A stretch of 64,000 nucleotides of DNA from Lichenicoccus sp965276875 (GTDB lineage Bacteria; Pseudomonadota; Alphaproteobacteria; Acetobacterales; Acetobacteraceae). Position 1 is the stretch's first letter, and the number at the start of each line of letters is the position of its first letter. A program made the translations under genes and the position numbers. Shown in pieces: positions 28,399 to 37,662 of the stretch. The notes below the pieces were generated by a model. It saw only the letters and a list, made by a program, of their open reading frames with translations, was not told the origin of the DNA and did no database searches. The stretch spans positions 1,984,001 through 2,048,000 of the forward strand of contig NZ_OZ255701.1 in NCBI RefSeq assembly GCF_965276875.1, read 5' to 3'.

Positions 28399-30159
28399 AT
28401 GACCCTGCATGAGGGGCTTGCCTTCGGGCTGGTTGCCGCCACGATCGGCGGCTTCCTGTCCGGCCGCGTGCCGTATGATCTGGTCGCCCTCGCGGCCCTG
28501 GTTGTGGGTGTCGCGATCGGCATCGTCCCGGCCGATCAGGCGTTCTCCGGCTTCTCCAGCGAGGTCGTGATCATCATTGCCTCGGCCCTGGTGGTCAGCG
28601 CCGCGGTGGCCCGCTCAGGGATCGTCGAGGCGGCGATGCGGCCGATCGTGCCCCGGCTGCGCACCACCAGGGTCCAGGTGCCGGTCCTGGTCGGCTTCGT
28701 GATGCTGCTGTCGATGGTCACCAAGAATGTCGGCGCACTTGCCATCTTCATCCCGGTGGCGTTGCAGCTGGCGCGACGCACCAAGACCCCGCCCTCTGCC
28801 TTGCTGATGCCGATGGCGTTCGCCTCGATGCTCGGCGGCCTGGTGACCCTGGTCGGCACCTCGTCGAACATCCTGACCGCCAAGGTCCGCCTCGATGTCG
28901 AGGGAAAGGCATTCGGCATGTTCGCCTACACGCCGGTCGGATTGTCGGTCGCCTTCATCGGCTTTGTCTTCCTGGCCTTCGGCTGGCCGCTGCTGCCGCG
29001 CGGACGACGCGCCGCCTCGACGATGGAGGCGGCCTTCAACCTCGAGGACTACACCGCCGAGGCCGGCGTGCCCGAAACATCGCCCGCCTGCGGCCGGACC
29101 ATCGCCGAGATCGAGGCGATGGCCGAAGGCGACGTGCAGGTGGCGCTGGTGATACGCGAGCGCTTCCGGCGCTATCCGCGGCGGCCGGACTGGACGGTGC
29201 GCGCCGGCGACGTGCTGCTGCTGCGCGGCGAGCCCAGCGACCTCGAACGCCTGGTCGCGCGCGCGCGCTTCGAGCTCGCCGGCGGCGGCCATGGCGAGGC
29301 GCGCGTCGTCGAGGGCGTGGTGACGGCGGATTCGTCCCTGGTCGGCACCACCCTCGCACGGGCACAACTCGAACAGCGGTTCGGCATCGGCGTGCTCGCG
29401 GTCAGCCGCAGCGGCGAGCGGATCAGGCAGCTTCTGGCCAGCGTGCGCGTCCGCGCCGGCGATGTCGTCGTGCTGCGCAGCGCCTCGCCGCGGATGCCGG
29501 AGACGCTCGGCGAACTGCGCGTGCTGCCGCTCGCCGAACGCAGCATCACGCTGGGACGCAACGACCGCAGCTTCATCCCCGCCTTGGTGCTGCTGGCGGC
29601 GATGACGCTCGTGGCCTTGCACCTGGCCTCTGTCGGCATCGCCTTCTTCGGCGCCGCGATCGTGCTGCTGCTGATGCGCGTGATGACCATGCACGAGGCC
29701 TACGAGACGGTGGAGTGGCACGTGCTGATCCTGCTCGGTGCGTTGATCCCGATCAGCCGCGCCATTCACGACACCGGCGGCACCAACCTGATCGCGGGCT
29801 TGCTGCTGCACTCGGTGCATCATTTGCCCGGGATCGGCGTGCTCGGCGTGGTGCTGGTGGTGACCATGGTGGCCACCCCGTTCCTGCATAACGCGCCGAC
29901 GGTGCTGATCATGGGGCCGATCGCGGCCAGCCTCGCGGTCAAGCTCGGCTTCAACCCCGACCCGTTCCTGATCGCGGTGGCGTTGGGCGCCGGCTGCGAC
30001 TTCCTCACGCCGCTCGGGCATCAATGCACCACCCTGGTGATGGGACCCGGTGGCTATCGTTTCGGCGACTACGGTCGGCTCGGAGCACCCCTGTCGTTGC
30101 TGGTGGTCGTCGCCGGACTGCCGCTGATCGCCCTTTTCTGGCCCCTGCACGGACATTGA
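28399..30159 (+). CDS. SLC13/DASS-type membrane transporter with TrkA-C domains
   Basis: 586 residues from ATG 28399. Architecture: about five N-terminal helices (VALAALVVGVAIGIVPADQAFSGF, MLLSMVTKNVGALAIFIPVA), two soluble RCK_C/TrkA-C domains (about 205-375), and a second helix bundle ending with GAGCDFLTPLGHQCTTLVMG. The SxxTN-like hairpin motifs (VGTSSNIL; PFLHNAPTVLIMGP) fit the citrate/dicarboxylate/sulfate group. Substrate unknown. It is followed by a hybrid kinase 5 bases later, an arrangement suggesting transport-coupled sensing (inference). Confidence 0.9.
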   Translation: MTLHEGLAFGLVAATIGGFLSGRVPYDLVALAALVVGVAIGIVPADQAFSGFSSEVVIIIASALVVSAAVARSGIVEAAMRPIVPRLRTTRVQVPVLVGFVMLLSMVTKNVGALAIFIPVALQLARRTKTPPSALLMPMAFASMLGGLVTLVGTSSNILTAKVRLDVEGKAFGMFAYTPVGLSVAFIGFVFLAFGWPLLPRGRRAASTMEAAFNLEDYTAEAGVPETSPACGRTIAEIEAMAEGDVQVALVIRERFRRYPRRPDWTVRAGDVLLLRGEPSDLERLVARARFELAGGGHGEARVVEGVVTADSSLVGTTLARAQLEQRFGIGVLAVSRSGERIRQLLASVRVRAGDVVVLRSASPRMPETLGELRVLPLAERSITLGRNDRSFIPALVLLAAMTLVALHLASVGIAFFGAAIVLLLMRVMTMHEAYETVEWHVLILLGALIPISRAIHDTGGTNLIAGLLLHSVHHLPGIGVLGVVLVVTMVATPFLHNAPTVLIMGPIAASLAVKLGFNPDPFLIAVALGAGCDFLTPLGHQCTTLVMGPGGYRFGDYGRLGAPLSLLVVVAGLPLIALFWPLHGH

Positions 30160-30164
30160 AGCCG

Positions 30165-32702
30165 ATGGCACGTCTTTCCGCTTCCTGGCGCCGACGCTCG
30201 GAACATCTGGTCGCACTTGCCGGCGTGCTGTTCGTGGCCGGTTTGTGCCTGTTTGCAGGCTACGTCATCATAAGGCAGCGCGCGGACTCGCACATTCTCG
30301 CGTGGAACACCCAGCTGATCACGGTCGAGCAACTGCTCTCAGCGTTGAAGGACGTCGAGACCGGCGAGCGCGGCTACTTCATTACCGGCAGTGCAATGTA
30401 TCTGCAGCCTTACCAGGCGGGACTCGCGGACGTGCAGCGCAACCTGTCCGCCCTGTCCCGCCGAGGACCATACGGCGCTGCACTGCCGGGCCTGGTTGCG
30501 GCAAAGCTCGCGGTGGCGGCACAAATCGTAGCCAGCAAACGCGTCGGCGACACCCGGGCGGCGCTGCATTTCATGCTCGACGGACAGGACAAGGCGGCGA
30601 TGGACCACGTCCGTGCGGCCGTGGCAGGTCGGCAGGACCATCTGCGCCGGCAAATACAACGCCGCGATGCGTCCAGCGCGGCACTCTGCGCGGTGCTGCT
30701 GGCGGCTTCCGTCCTGGCGCTGCTGGGCGGCTTCGGCAGCATCCTACTGGTGGCGCGACGCAGAAATCGGTCAATACAGGAGAGCCGCGCAGAGCTGATC
30801 CTCAGCGAAGAGCGATTCCGCACCCTGATCGAAGCCAGCGCCTCGATCATCTGGCTGATGCCGGCCTCGGGACGCTTCGCCGCGCCGCAAACGGCCTGGA
30901 CCGCGTTCACCGGCCAGGATGGCGTCGCCATGCAAGGCAACGGCTGGATGGACTGTGTCCACCCGGACGACCAGGCGGAGACGGCGCGGCTCTGGCCCGG
31001 GGCGATCGCGGCAGGCGTGCCGTTCATCCTGGAACACCGGCTGCGCAGAACCGACGGCACGTGGCGCAACATGCTCGCGCGTGGCGTGCCGGTTCGCAAC
31101 GACAGCGGCGCGGTTCGCGAATGGGTCGGCACCCACACCGATATTACCGACCAGCGTCAGGCCGAGGCCGATCTGTTGGCGGCAAAGCAGACGGCGGAGG
31201 ACGCCAACCGGGCGAAAAGCCAGTTCCTCGCGAACATGAGTCACGAGCTGCGCACGCCGCTCTCGGCGGTGATCGGCTACAGCGAGATGCTTGAGGAAGA
31301 GATCGAGGATCTCGGCCAGAAATCGTTGCTCGATGACGTGCGCAAGATCAACAGCAACGCGCGTCATTTGCTCAGCCTGATCAACGACGTGCTCGACCTC
31401 TCCAAGATCGAGGCCGAACGCATGACCACCTACGCCGAGGATTTCAGCACGGCGGGGTTGCTGCGCGAGGTCGCCTCGACGGTCGAGGCATTGGTTGCCA
31501 CCAAGCACAACCGCCTGATGCTGGATCTGGGCGCGGAGACGGAGCTTGGGTCCATGCACACCGATCAGGTCAAGCTGCGCCAGTGCCTGTTCAACCTGAT
31601 CAGCAACGCCGCCAAATTCACCGAGAACGGCACCATCACCGTGCGGGCGCGACGCGAGGATACGGACCTGCTGTTCAGCGTCGCGGATAGCGGCATCGGC
31701 ATGACGGCCGAGCAACTCGAACGCCTATTCGAGCGCTTCGCCCAGGCGGATGCCTCCACCACCCGACGCTTCGGCGGCACCGGGCTCGGTCTTGCGATCA
31801 CCCGCGCCTTCTGCCGGCTGCTCGGCGGCGACGTGACGGTGGAGAGCGTCGAAGGACAGGGCTCAACCTTTACCATGCGTATCCCTGCCCTGCTGCCGGA
31901 ACCGACCGAGCCGGAGCCGGAAGCGGCGCCGGCAGCCGCCGGCAAACATCTGGTGCTGGTCGTCGATGACGATCCGAACCAGCGCGAACTACTCACCAGG
32001 TTTCTTGAGCGCGAGGGTTTTGCAGTGCGCACTGCGTCCGACGGCTGTGCGGGCCTCGAACTGGCCCGGGAACTGGTGCCGCGCGCCATCCTGCTCGATG
32101 TGATGATGCCGCAAATGGACGGCTGGTCGGTGCTGGCGGCACTCAAGGCCGACACGGCGCTGGCCGCGATCCCGGTCGTGCTGGTCACCTTCGTCAATGA
32201 CGTCGCACTCGGCGAGTCGCTCGGCGCCGCGGAGCTGGTTGCCAAGCCCGTGGACTGGGAGCGGCTCGGCCATGTGATGGAACGTTTCCGCGGCGAAGGG
32301 CACGTGCTCGTCGTCGATGATGATGCCGACACTCGCCATCGGCTGCGCACGCTGCTCGAACGCAACGGCTGGTCGGTAGCCGAGGCTGCAGACGGCCGAC
32401 AGGCACTCGATCTGGTTACGCAGTCGGTGCCGCAACTGATCCTGCTCGACCTGATGATGCCGGTGATGGACGGATTTACGTTCCTGCATGCGCTGCGTGA
32501 GAAGCCGGATTGCCGCGACGTGCCGGTGGTGGTGATGACCGCGCGCGACCTCACCGCCGATGACCGCGAACGCCTTTCCGGCGCCGACCGGGTCCTGAGC
32601 AAGGGCGAGACCAATCTGCGCCTGCTTGCGGACGAACTGTTGGCGCTTGCGTCCGACGCGTCCATGCATCAGGGCGAGACGCCGACGAACGCCGACGCGT
32701 AG
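30165..32702 (+). CDS. CHASE3 hybrid sensor histidine kinase with two receivers
   Basis: 845 residues from ATG 30165. A first transmembrane helix (HLVALAGVLFVAGLCLFAGY), a CHASE3 sensor (VEQLLSALKDVETGERGYFITG), a second helix near 190, one PAS (about 220-330), HisKA with FLANMSHELRTPLSAVIGYS, HATPase with FGGTGLGLAITRAFC, then two receivers whose Asp lie in ILLDVMMPQMDG and ILLDLMMPVMDG. The first receiver lacks a clear conserved Thr/Lys spacing (VLVTFVND, VAKPVDW) but looks functional. It probably forms a phosphorelay with the adjacent CheY-like protein. Confidence 0.93.
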   Translation: MARLSASWRRRSEHLVALAGVLFVAGLCLFAGYVIIRQRADSHILAWNTQLITVEQLLSALKDVETGERGYFITGSAMYLQPYQAGLADVQRNLSALSRRGPYGAALPGLVAAKLAVAAQIVASKRVGDTRAALHFMLDGQDKAAMDHVRAAVAGRQDHLRRQIQRRDASSAALCAVLLAASVLALLGGFGSILLVARRRNRSIQESRAELILSEERFRTLIEASASIIWLMPASGRFAAPQTAWTAFTGQDGVAMQGNGWMDCVHPDDQAETARLWPGAIAAGVPFILEHRLRRTDGTWRNMLARGVPVRNDSGAVREWVGTHTDITDQRQAEADLLAAKQTAEDANRAKSQFLANMSHELRTPLSAVIGYSEMLEEEIEDLGQKSLLDDVRKINSNARHLLSLINDVLDLSKIEAERMTTYAEDFSTAGLLREVASTVEALVATKHNRLMLDLGAETELGSMHTDQVKLRQCLFNLISNAAKFTENGTITVRARREDTDLLFSVADSGIGMTAEQLERLFERFAQADASTTRRFGGTGLGLAITRAFCRLLGGDVTVESVEGQGSTFTMRIPALLPEPTEPEPEAAPAAAGKHLVLVVDDDPNQRELLTRFLEREGFAVRTASDGCAGLELARELVPRAILLDVMMPQMDGWSVLAALKADTALAAIPVVLVTFVNDVALGESLGAAELVAKPVDWERLGHVMERFRGEGHVLVVDDDADTRHRLRTLLERNGWSVAEAADGRQALDLVTQSVPQLILLDLMMPVMDGFTFLHALREKPDCRDVPVVVMTARDLTADDRERLSGADRVLSKGETNLRLLADELLALASDASMHQGETPTNADA

Positions 32703-32718
32703 GCTCAGAGCGACCATG

Positions 32719-33369
32719 TCAGCCGATCTGTTGATTGCCGGCGACCGCCAACTGAGCGTCACAGGCACGCTTGTAGGCTGGCCGCGCTTCACCGCGCGCG
32801 ACGTAGGCGGCGAGATTCGGCGTGTCGTCCAGCAGGCCTGACGCTTTCACCCGGAGCAGCACCGACACCATCATCAGGTCACCCGCGCTGAACGCGCCAT
32901 CGAGCCAGTCGGCATCGCCGAAGTGATGGGAAAGCGGGCCCAACCGGTTACGGACGCGATCTGCGACGAGAGGCATGCGTTGCGCGGCCCAGGACCTGTC
33001 TCCCTCAAGCAGCCTCGCGGTCGTAAGTTCAAGGATCGGCGGCTCCATTGTGCTGAGTGCGGCGAACATCCACATGATCGCGCGCGCCCGGGCATTTGCA
33101 TCCTCGGGCAACAGCCCCGCATGACGCTCCGCGATATGGAACACGATCGCTCCCGTCTCGAACAGGACGAGATCGCCTTCCTCATAGGTCGGAATCTGCC
33201 CGAAAGGATGCAGTGCCAGATGGGCGGCTTGCTTCATCGCGCTGAACGAAACGAGACGCACCTCGTAGGGCTGGCCGACTTCCTCCAGCGCCCAGCGAAT
33301 GCGCGTATCACGTGCCAAGCCCTTGCCGCCGTCGGGTGACCGTTCAAAGGCGGTGATGATAATGGTCAT
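32719..33369 (-). CDS. Glutathione S-transferase family protein
   Basis: 216 residues from ATG 33369 (MTIIITAFERSPDGGKGLAR); the frame runs 10 codons further but without support. Thioredoxin-like N-domain with FGQIPTYEEGDLVLFETGAI, the glutathione-binding Ile-Pro and Glu-Thr/Ser positions, then an all-helical C-domain. Substrate unknown. It sits downstream of katG on the same strand but a terminator separates them. Confidence 0.9.
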   Translation of the reverse strand: MTIIITAFERSPDGGKGLARDTRIRWALEEVGQPYEVRLVSFSAMKQAAHLALHPFGQIPTYEEGDLVLFETGAIVFHIAERHAGLLPEDANARARAIMWMFAALSTMEPPILELTTARLLEGDRSWAAQRMPLVADRVRNRLGPLSHHFGDADWLDGAFSAGDLMMVSVLLRVKASGLLDDTPNLAAYVARGEARPAYKRACDAQLAVAGNQQIG

Positions 33370-33382
33370 CGCGGACTTACCC

Positions 33383-33414
33383 AAAAAGCGGGGCGGCACC
33401 CGAAGATGCCGCCC
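33383..33414 (-). terminator. Rho-independent terminator after katG
   Basis: On the minus strand an 8-bp stem GGGCGGCA/TGCCGCCC with an 8-base loop is followed by CGC and five T. It lies 39 bases downstream of the katG stop and just before the GST start. Confidence 0.8.
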
Positions 33415-33452
33415 TTCTCAGCTTTGCTCACAACAGGTAAGCGAACCCGGCG

Positions 33453-35657
33453 TCACGTGACGTCGAAGCGATCGGCGTTCATGACCTTGTTCCATGCTGC
33501 CACGAAATCCTTGACGAATTTCGGCTGGGAGTTGGCGCAGGCATAGACCTCGGCGAGGGCGCGCAGTTGCGAGTGCGAGCCGAAGATGAGGTCGACGCGC
33601 GTGCCGGTCCACTTCTCCTCCTTGGTCTTGCGGTCGCGGCCCGCGTAGGCGTTCTCGGAGTCCGTGGGCTGCCACTCGGTCTTCATGTCGAGCAGGTTGA
33701 CGAAGAAGTCGTTCGTCAACGTGCCCGGCCGCTGGGTGAACACGCCGTGCCTGGAGCCGCCGGAATTCGCCCCCAGCACCCGCAAGCCGCCGACCAGCAC
33801 CGTCATTTCCGGGCCGCTCAAGCGCAGCAGTTCGGCCTTGTCGATGAGCGCTTCCTCTGGCGCCATGAACTGCGCGCCCTCGTAGTGGTTGCGAAACCCA
33901 TCGCCGGTCGGCTCCAGGGGCGCGAACGATGCGGCGTCGGTCTGCTCCTGCGAGGCGTCCATGCGACCGGGTGTGAACGGCACCTTGATGTCGGTCCCGC
34001 CCTCCTTCGCCGCCTGCTCGATCGCGGCACAGCCGCCGAGGACGATCAGGTCGGCGAGCGAGACCTTCATGCCGCTGGTCGCCTGCGCGTTGAACGATGC
34101 CTGCACCGCCTCGAGCTTCTGCAACACGCCGGCCAGCTCGGCGGGGTTGTTCACCGCCCAGTCCTTCTGCGGCGCGAGGCGGATACGCGCGCCATTGGCG
34201 CCGCCGCGCTTGTCGGAATAGCGGAACGTCGCCGCCGACGCCCAGGCGGTGGAGACGAGCTGGGACACCGAAAGCCCGGTGGCGAGGATCTTCGCCTTGA
34301 GAGCCTCGATCTCCTGCTCGCCGATAAGCGGGTGATCGACTTCGGGGATCGGATCCTGCCAGATCAGCCGCTCCTTGGGCACGAGTGGGCCGATGTAGCG
34401 CTGGATCGGGCCCATGTCGCGATGCGTGAGCTTGAACCAGGCGCGGGCGAAAATGTCCGCGAATTCGTCGGGGTTCTCGTAGAAGCGGCGCGAGATTGTC
34501 TCATAGGCCGGGTCCGCGCGCAGGGCGATGTCGGACGTCAGCATGGTGGGCAGACGCGTCTTGGACGGATCGTGCGCGTCCGGAATGTCCGCGGGGGCAT
34601 TCTTGGCCTGCCACTGCCAGGCGCCGGCCGGGCTCTTGGTCAGCTCCCACTCGAACTTGAACAGGTTATCGAAATAGTGGTTGCTCCATTGGGTCGGCGT
34701 CTGCGACCAGGTGACCTCAAGGCCGGCGGTGATTGCGTCCGCGCCAAGTCCCGTGCCGTGGGTGCTGCGCCAACCGAGGCCCATATCCTCCATGACCGCG
34801 CCTTCGGGCTCGGGGCCGACGAACGAGGGGTCGCCCGCGCCATGGGTCTTGCCGAAGGTGTGGCCGCCGGCGATCAGCGCCACCGTCTCCTCGTCGTTCA
34901 TCGCCATGCGCGCGAAGGTCTCGCGAATATCGTGCGCCGAGCCGAGCGGATCGGGCTGGCTGTTCGGTCCTTCCGGATTGACATAGATGAGCCCCATCTG
35001 CACCGCGCCGAGCCGGCTGTCCAACTGCCGCTCGCCGCTGTAGCGCTCGTCGCCCAGCCAGGTCCCCTCCGGACCCCAATAGAGCTGCTCGGGCTCCCAG
35101 GTGTCCGCGCGGCCGCCGGCGAAGCCGAACGTCTTGAAGCCCATCGACTCCAAGGCGACGTTGCCGACGAGCACGAACAGGTCGGCCCAGGAGAGCTTGT
35201 CGCCGTATTTCTGTTTGATCGGCCAGAGCAGCCGGCGCCCCTTGTCGAGGTTGGCGTTGTCGGGCCAGCTATTGAGCGGCGCGAAACGCTGCTGGCCGCC
35301 GCCGGCGCCGCCGCGGCCGTCGGTCGTGCGGTAGGTGCCGGCGCTGTGCCATGCCAGGCGAATGAACAGGCCGCCGTAATGCCCGAAATCCGCCGGCCAC
35401 CATTCCTGTGAATCGGTCATCAAAGCGTGCAGGTCGGCGATGACGGCGTTCAGGTCGAGCGTCTTGAACGCTTCGGCATAGTCGAACTCGGCGCCCATCG
35501 GGTTGGCCCGCGGCGAGTGCTGGCTCAGAGTCTCCAGGCTTAGCGACTCCGGCCACCAGTCCCGATTACCACTCCGCGCGCTCTTGCGCTTCGCCGGGGA
35601 GCCTCCGTGCACGACCGGGCACTGGCCCGCTGCCGCATTGTCGGTCGGTCCATCCAT
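33453..35657 (-). CDS. katG: Catalase-peroxidase KatG
   Basis: 734 residues from ATG 35657 with GAGAGGAAG upstream. Distal haem site RLAWHSAGTYR with the Trp and His, the Tyr of the Met-Tyr-Trp crosslink in GLIYVNPEGPN, Met-region ADPAYETISRRFYENP, proximal His in ALIAGGHTFGKTHGAGDP, and the usual second degenerate peroxidase half. It decomposes H2O2 and peroxidises organic donors. oxyR lies upstream on the same strand with a repeated candidate operator between them. Confidence 0.97.
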   Translation of the reverse strand: MDGPTDNAAAGQCPVVHGGSPAKRKSARSGNRDWWPESLSLETLSQHSPRANPMGAEFDYAEAFKTLDLNAVIADLHALMTDSQEWWPADFGHYGGLFIRLAWHSAGTYRTTDGRGGAGGGQQRFAPLNSWPDNANLDKGRRLLWPIKQKYGDKLSWADLFVLVGNVALESMGFKTFGFAGGRADTWEPEQLYWGPEGTWLGDERYSGERQLDSRLGAVQMGLIYVNPEGPNSQPDPLGSAHDIRETFARMAMNDEETVALIAGGHTFGKTHGAGDPSFVGPEPEGAVMEDMGLGWRSTHGTGLGADAITAGLEVTWSQTPTQWSNHYFDNLFKFEWELTKSPAGAWQWQAKNAPADIPDAHDPSKTRLPTMLTSDIALRADPAYETISRRFYENPDEFADIFARAWFKLTHRDMGPIQRYIGPLVPKERLIWQDPIPEVDHPLIGEQEIEALKAKILATGLSVSQLVSTAWASAATFRYSDKRGGANGARIRLAPQKDWAVNNPAELAGVLQKLEAVQASFNAQATSGMKVSLADLIVLGGCAAIEQAAKEGGTDIKVPFTPGRMDASQEQTDAASFAPLEPTGDGFRNHYEGAQFMAPEEALIDKAELLRLSGPEMTVLVGGLRVLGANSGGSRHGVFTQRPGTLTNDFFVNLLDMKTEWQPTDSENAYAGRDRKTKEEKWTGTRVDLIFGSHSQLRALAEVYACANSQPKFVKDFVAAWNKVMNADRFDVT

Positions 35658-35716
35658 GGTGTTCTTCCTCTCAAGAAGCGTGCTGTAACGCAGTCTAGTG
35701 CGGGCGGGCATCGCTG

Positions 35717-35747
35717 TTAAATTGATTGTCGGTGGCCAATTGATTGA
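35717..35747 (-). promoter_or_regulatory. Candidate OxyR operator in the oxyR-katG gap
   Basis: The nine-base word AATTGATTG occurs twice, at 35720 and 35738 on the plus strand, an 18-base spacing putting both on one DNA face. It lies about 63-81 bases upstream of the katG start. Tandem half-sites before a LysR-controlled peroxide gene fit OxyR binding, though the word is not the E. coli consensus. Confidence 0.4.
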
Positions 35748-35766
35748 ACAGGTCTATCGACAAGCG

Positions 35767-36663
35767 TCACACGCGATGGACGCCAGACGGCAGATGGTCA
35801 CACAGGGTTTGCGCAAGCAAATGGATGTCACGTGGCCTGGGATAGCTGCGTCGCCATACGAGGCCGATGCGTCGCCCCACGCCGGCTGCCATCGGCCGGA
35901 TCGAGACCGCGCGGGTGCGCGCGTCGCCGCATGCCATCGCCGGCAGCAGCGTGCTTCCCAAACCGGTCGCCACCATCTGCAGGATGGTCTCCAGGCTGGT
36001 CGCGCGAAAGTCCCCGTCCGCCTCGCGCTCGGCCGTCCCGCAGATCGCCAGGGCCTGCTCGCGCAGACAATGGCCTTCGGTCAGCAACAGCAGAGCGTGC
36101 TCGCGCAGTTCGTCCTCTTGCATGATTTTTGTCGAGGCGGCCTTGCGGCCTTTTGGCGCGGCAAACCAGAACGGTTCATCAAACAACGCGAGCGTCTCCA
36201 GCCGATCGCCCGGGACCGGGAGCGCCACCAGGGCGGCGTCCAGCCGATGCGAACCAAGTCGCTCCAGCAGGGGGGCCGTCAGATCCTCGCGCAGCACCAG
36301 GCGCAGCGCCGGATAATCTCGCTTCAGCGCCGGCACCAGCCACGGCAGAACGTAAGGCCCGAGTGTGGGAATGACACCGAGGCTGAAATCGGCGGCCAGG
36401 GGCCCTGAGGTTTGCTGCCCGACGCTCATGATGGCGTCGATCTCCGCCAAGATGTGACGCGCGCGCCCGACGATGTCCGCACCGACGGCGGTGACGCTCA
36501 CCGACTTGGTTGTGCGCTCGAACAGCTTGACGCCAAGCTGCGCTTCGAGGTGTTTGATCTGAATGCTCAGCGTCGGTTGCGCCACATCGCACGCCGCGGC
36601 CGCGCGGCCGAAGTGACCATGTTCGGCAATCGCCACCACGTAGCGTAGGTCCTGCAACGTCAT
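35767..36663 (-). CDS. oxyR: Hydrogen-peroxide sensor OxyR (LysR family)
   Basis: 298 residues from ATG 36663 (MTLQDLRYVVAIAEHGHFGR). LysR HTH (AAAACDVAQPTLSIQIKHLE) and a periplasmic-binding-like domain. Both redox cysteines of OxyR are present, nine residues apart, in TEGHCLREQALAICG. On H2O2 oxidation they form a disulfide and OxyR activates katG-type genes. Encoded just upstream of katG, same strand, 109 bases apart. Confidence 0.94.
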   Translation of the reverse strand: MTLQDLRYVVAIAEHGHFGRAAAACDVAQPTLSIQIKHLEAQLGVKLFERTTKSVSVTAVGADIVGRARHILAEIDAIMSVGQQTSGPLAADFSLGVIPTLGPYVLPWLVPALKRDYPALRLVLREDLTAPLLERLGSHRLDAALVALPVPGDRLETLALFDEPFWFAAPKGRKAASTKIMQEDELREHALLLLTEGHCLREQALAICGTAEREADGDFRATSLETILQMVATGLGSTLLPAMACGDARTRAVSIRPMAAGVGRRIGLVWRRSYPRPRDIHLLAQTLCDHLPSGVHRV

Positions 36664-36712
36664 ACGCGCTGTCTCATAGCCTGCATCAATCAACGATTAC
36701 ATCCATCGATGA

Positions 36713-36880
36713 TTACAAGTCCATCGTACGGGTCGCGCCGCGAACCTGACCCGGGGGATAGCCGACGACGCGGCTGAAGGCGGTGCTGAACGCGCTTGTT
36801 GATTGAAAGCCGGTCGACCCCACAACACTGGCTATGGAGTGCTTACCGGAGAGAAGACGCCTCCTTATCAAAGCTGCCCT
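36713..36880 (-). pseudogene. AraC-family regulator, C-terminal remnant
   Basis: On the minus strand the last about 55 codons read LLSGKHSIASVVGSTGFQS and TSAFSTAFSRVVGYPPGQ, the second helix-turn-helix of an AraC/XylS regulator. The rest of the protein is missing, because the upstream sequence belongs to a decayed hydrolase gene. The remnant marks a deletion or rearrangement join. Confidence 0.7.
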
Positions 36881-37627
36881 AAGCTGCGCGCATAAACGCC
36901 AGGATTTCACCGGCCAATTCTTCCGGAGCCTCCTCGGCCATATGATGGCCGCAATCAAGGCTGCGACCTCGTCGCGTCGTCGTCCATGGCTCCCACACGG
37001 CGAGGACATCGCCATACAGAAGTTCAAGATCATCGCGCGATGACCACAGGATCAGGGCCGGGCAGCCGATCCGGCGTTTCGCGCGGCGGTCGGCCTCATC
37101 GTGAGCGCGATCGATCCCGAGACCCGCTCGATAATCCTCAAGCATGCCGTGCACGGTCGCCGGATCATGAATGGCTGCGCGGAAATCCGCGTAGGCTTCC
37201 TCGTGCGTCGCAACGCTCCAGCGCCTCCAGAATCGGCACGCCGTCGAGAATGCCCACGTGGCTGACGGCCTCGGGATGATCCATCGCCGTGCGGAACGCG
37301 GTGTAGCTGCCGCGATCATGGCCGAAGGATGGCGAACTGCTCGTGGCCGAACTGGCGCATCAGGGCCACACAGTCGCGCGCCTTGGCTCGCTTGGAGGAA
37401 CCAGCATGGTCGGGCGTGTCGGCAGGTTTCGAGGATTGGCCGAACCCTCTCATGTCGGGACAGACAACGCTGTGCTGCTGCGCCAAGAGAGGAGCAACTC
37501 TGTGCCAGGTTGCGTGGGTTCGAGGATGTCCGTGCAGCAACAGGATTGGAGAGCCACGGCCGCCGTAACGAACCCGTAGCGTGGCCTCGGGCAGTGCGAT
37601 GGTTTCCAGTTTGAAGCCGTCGAACAT
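36879..37627 (-). pseudogene. Alpha/beta hydrolase (haloacetate dehalogenase-like), two frameshifts
   Basis: The N-terminal part from ATG 37627 (MFDGFKLETIALPEATLRVR, HGHPRTHATWHRVAP, DMRGFGQSS) is a normal alpha/beta hydrolase of the DehH/haloacetate dehalogenase group. Near 37325 the frame shifts at CCTTCGGCC, the middle continues as FGHDRGSYTAFRTAMDHPEA in another frame, and near 37215 it shifts again to EEAYADFRAAIHDP... ending GHHMAEEAPEELAGEILAFM. The catalytic Asp-like region (GHDRG) and His (DCGHHMAEEAP) are recognisable, so the gene is recently inactivated or contains two sequencing errors. It lies 35 bases after the APH gene. Confidence 0.75.
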
Positions 37628-37662
37628 CGCGCCCTTCCGTTCTTGAGGGAATCGGCTTCTCG

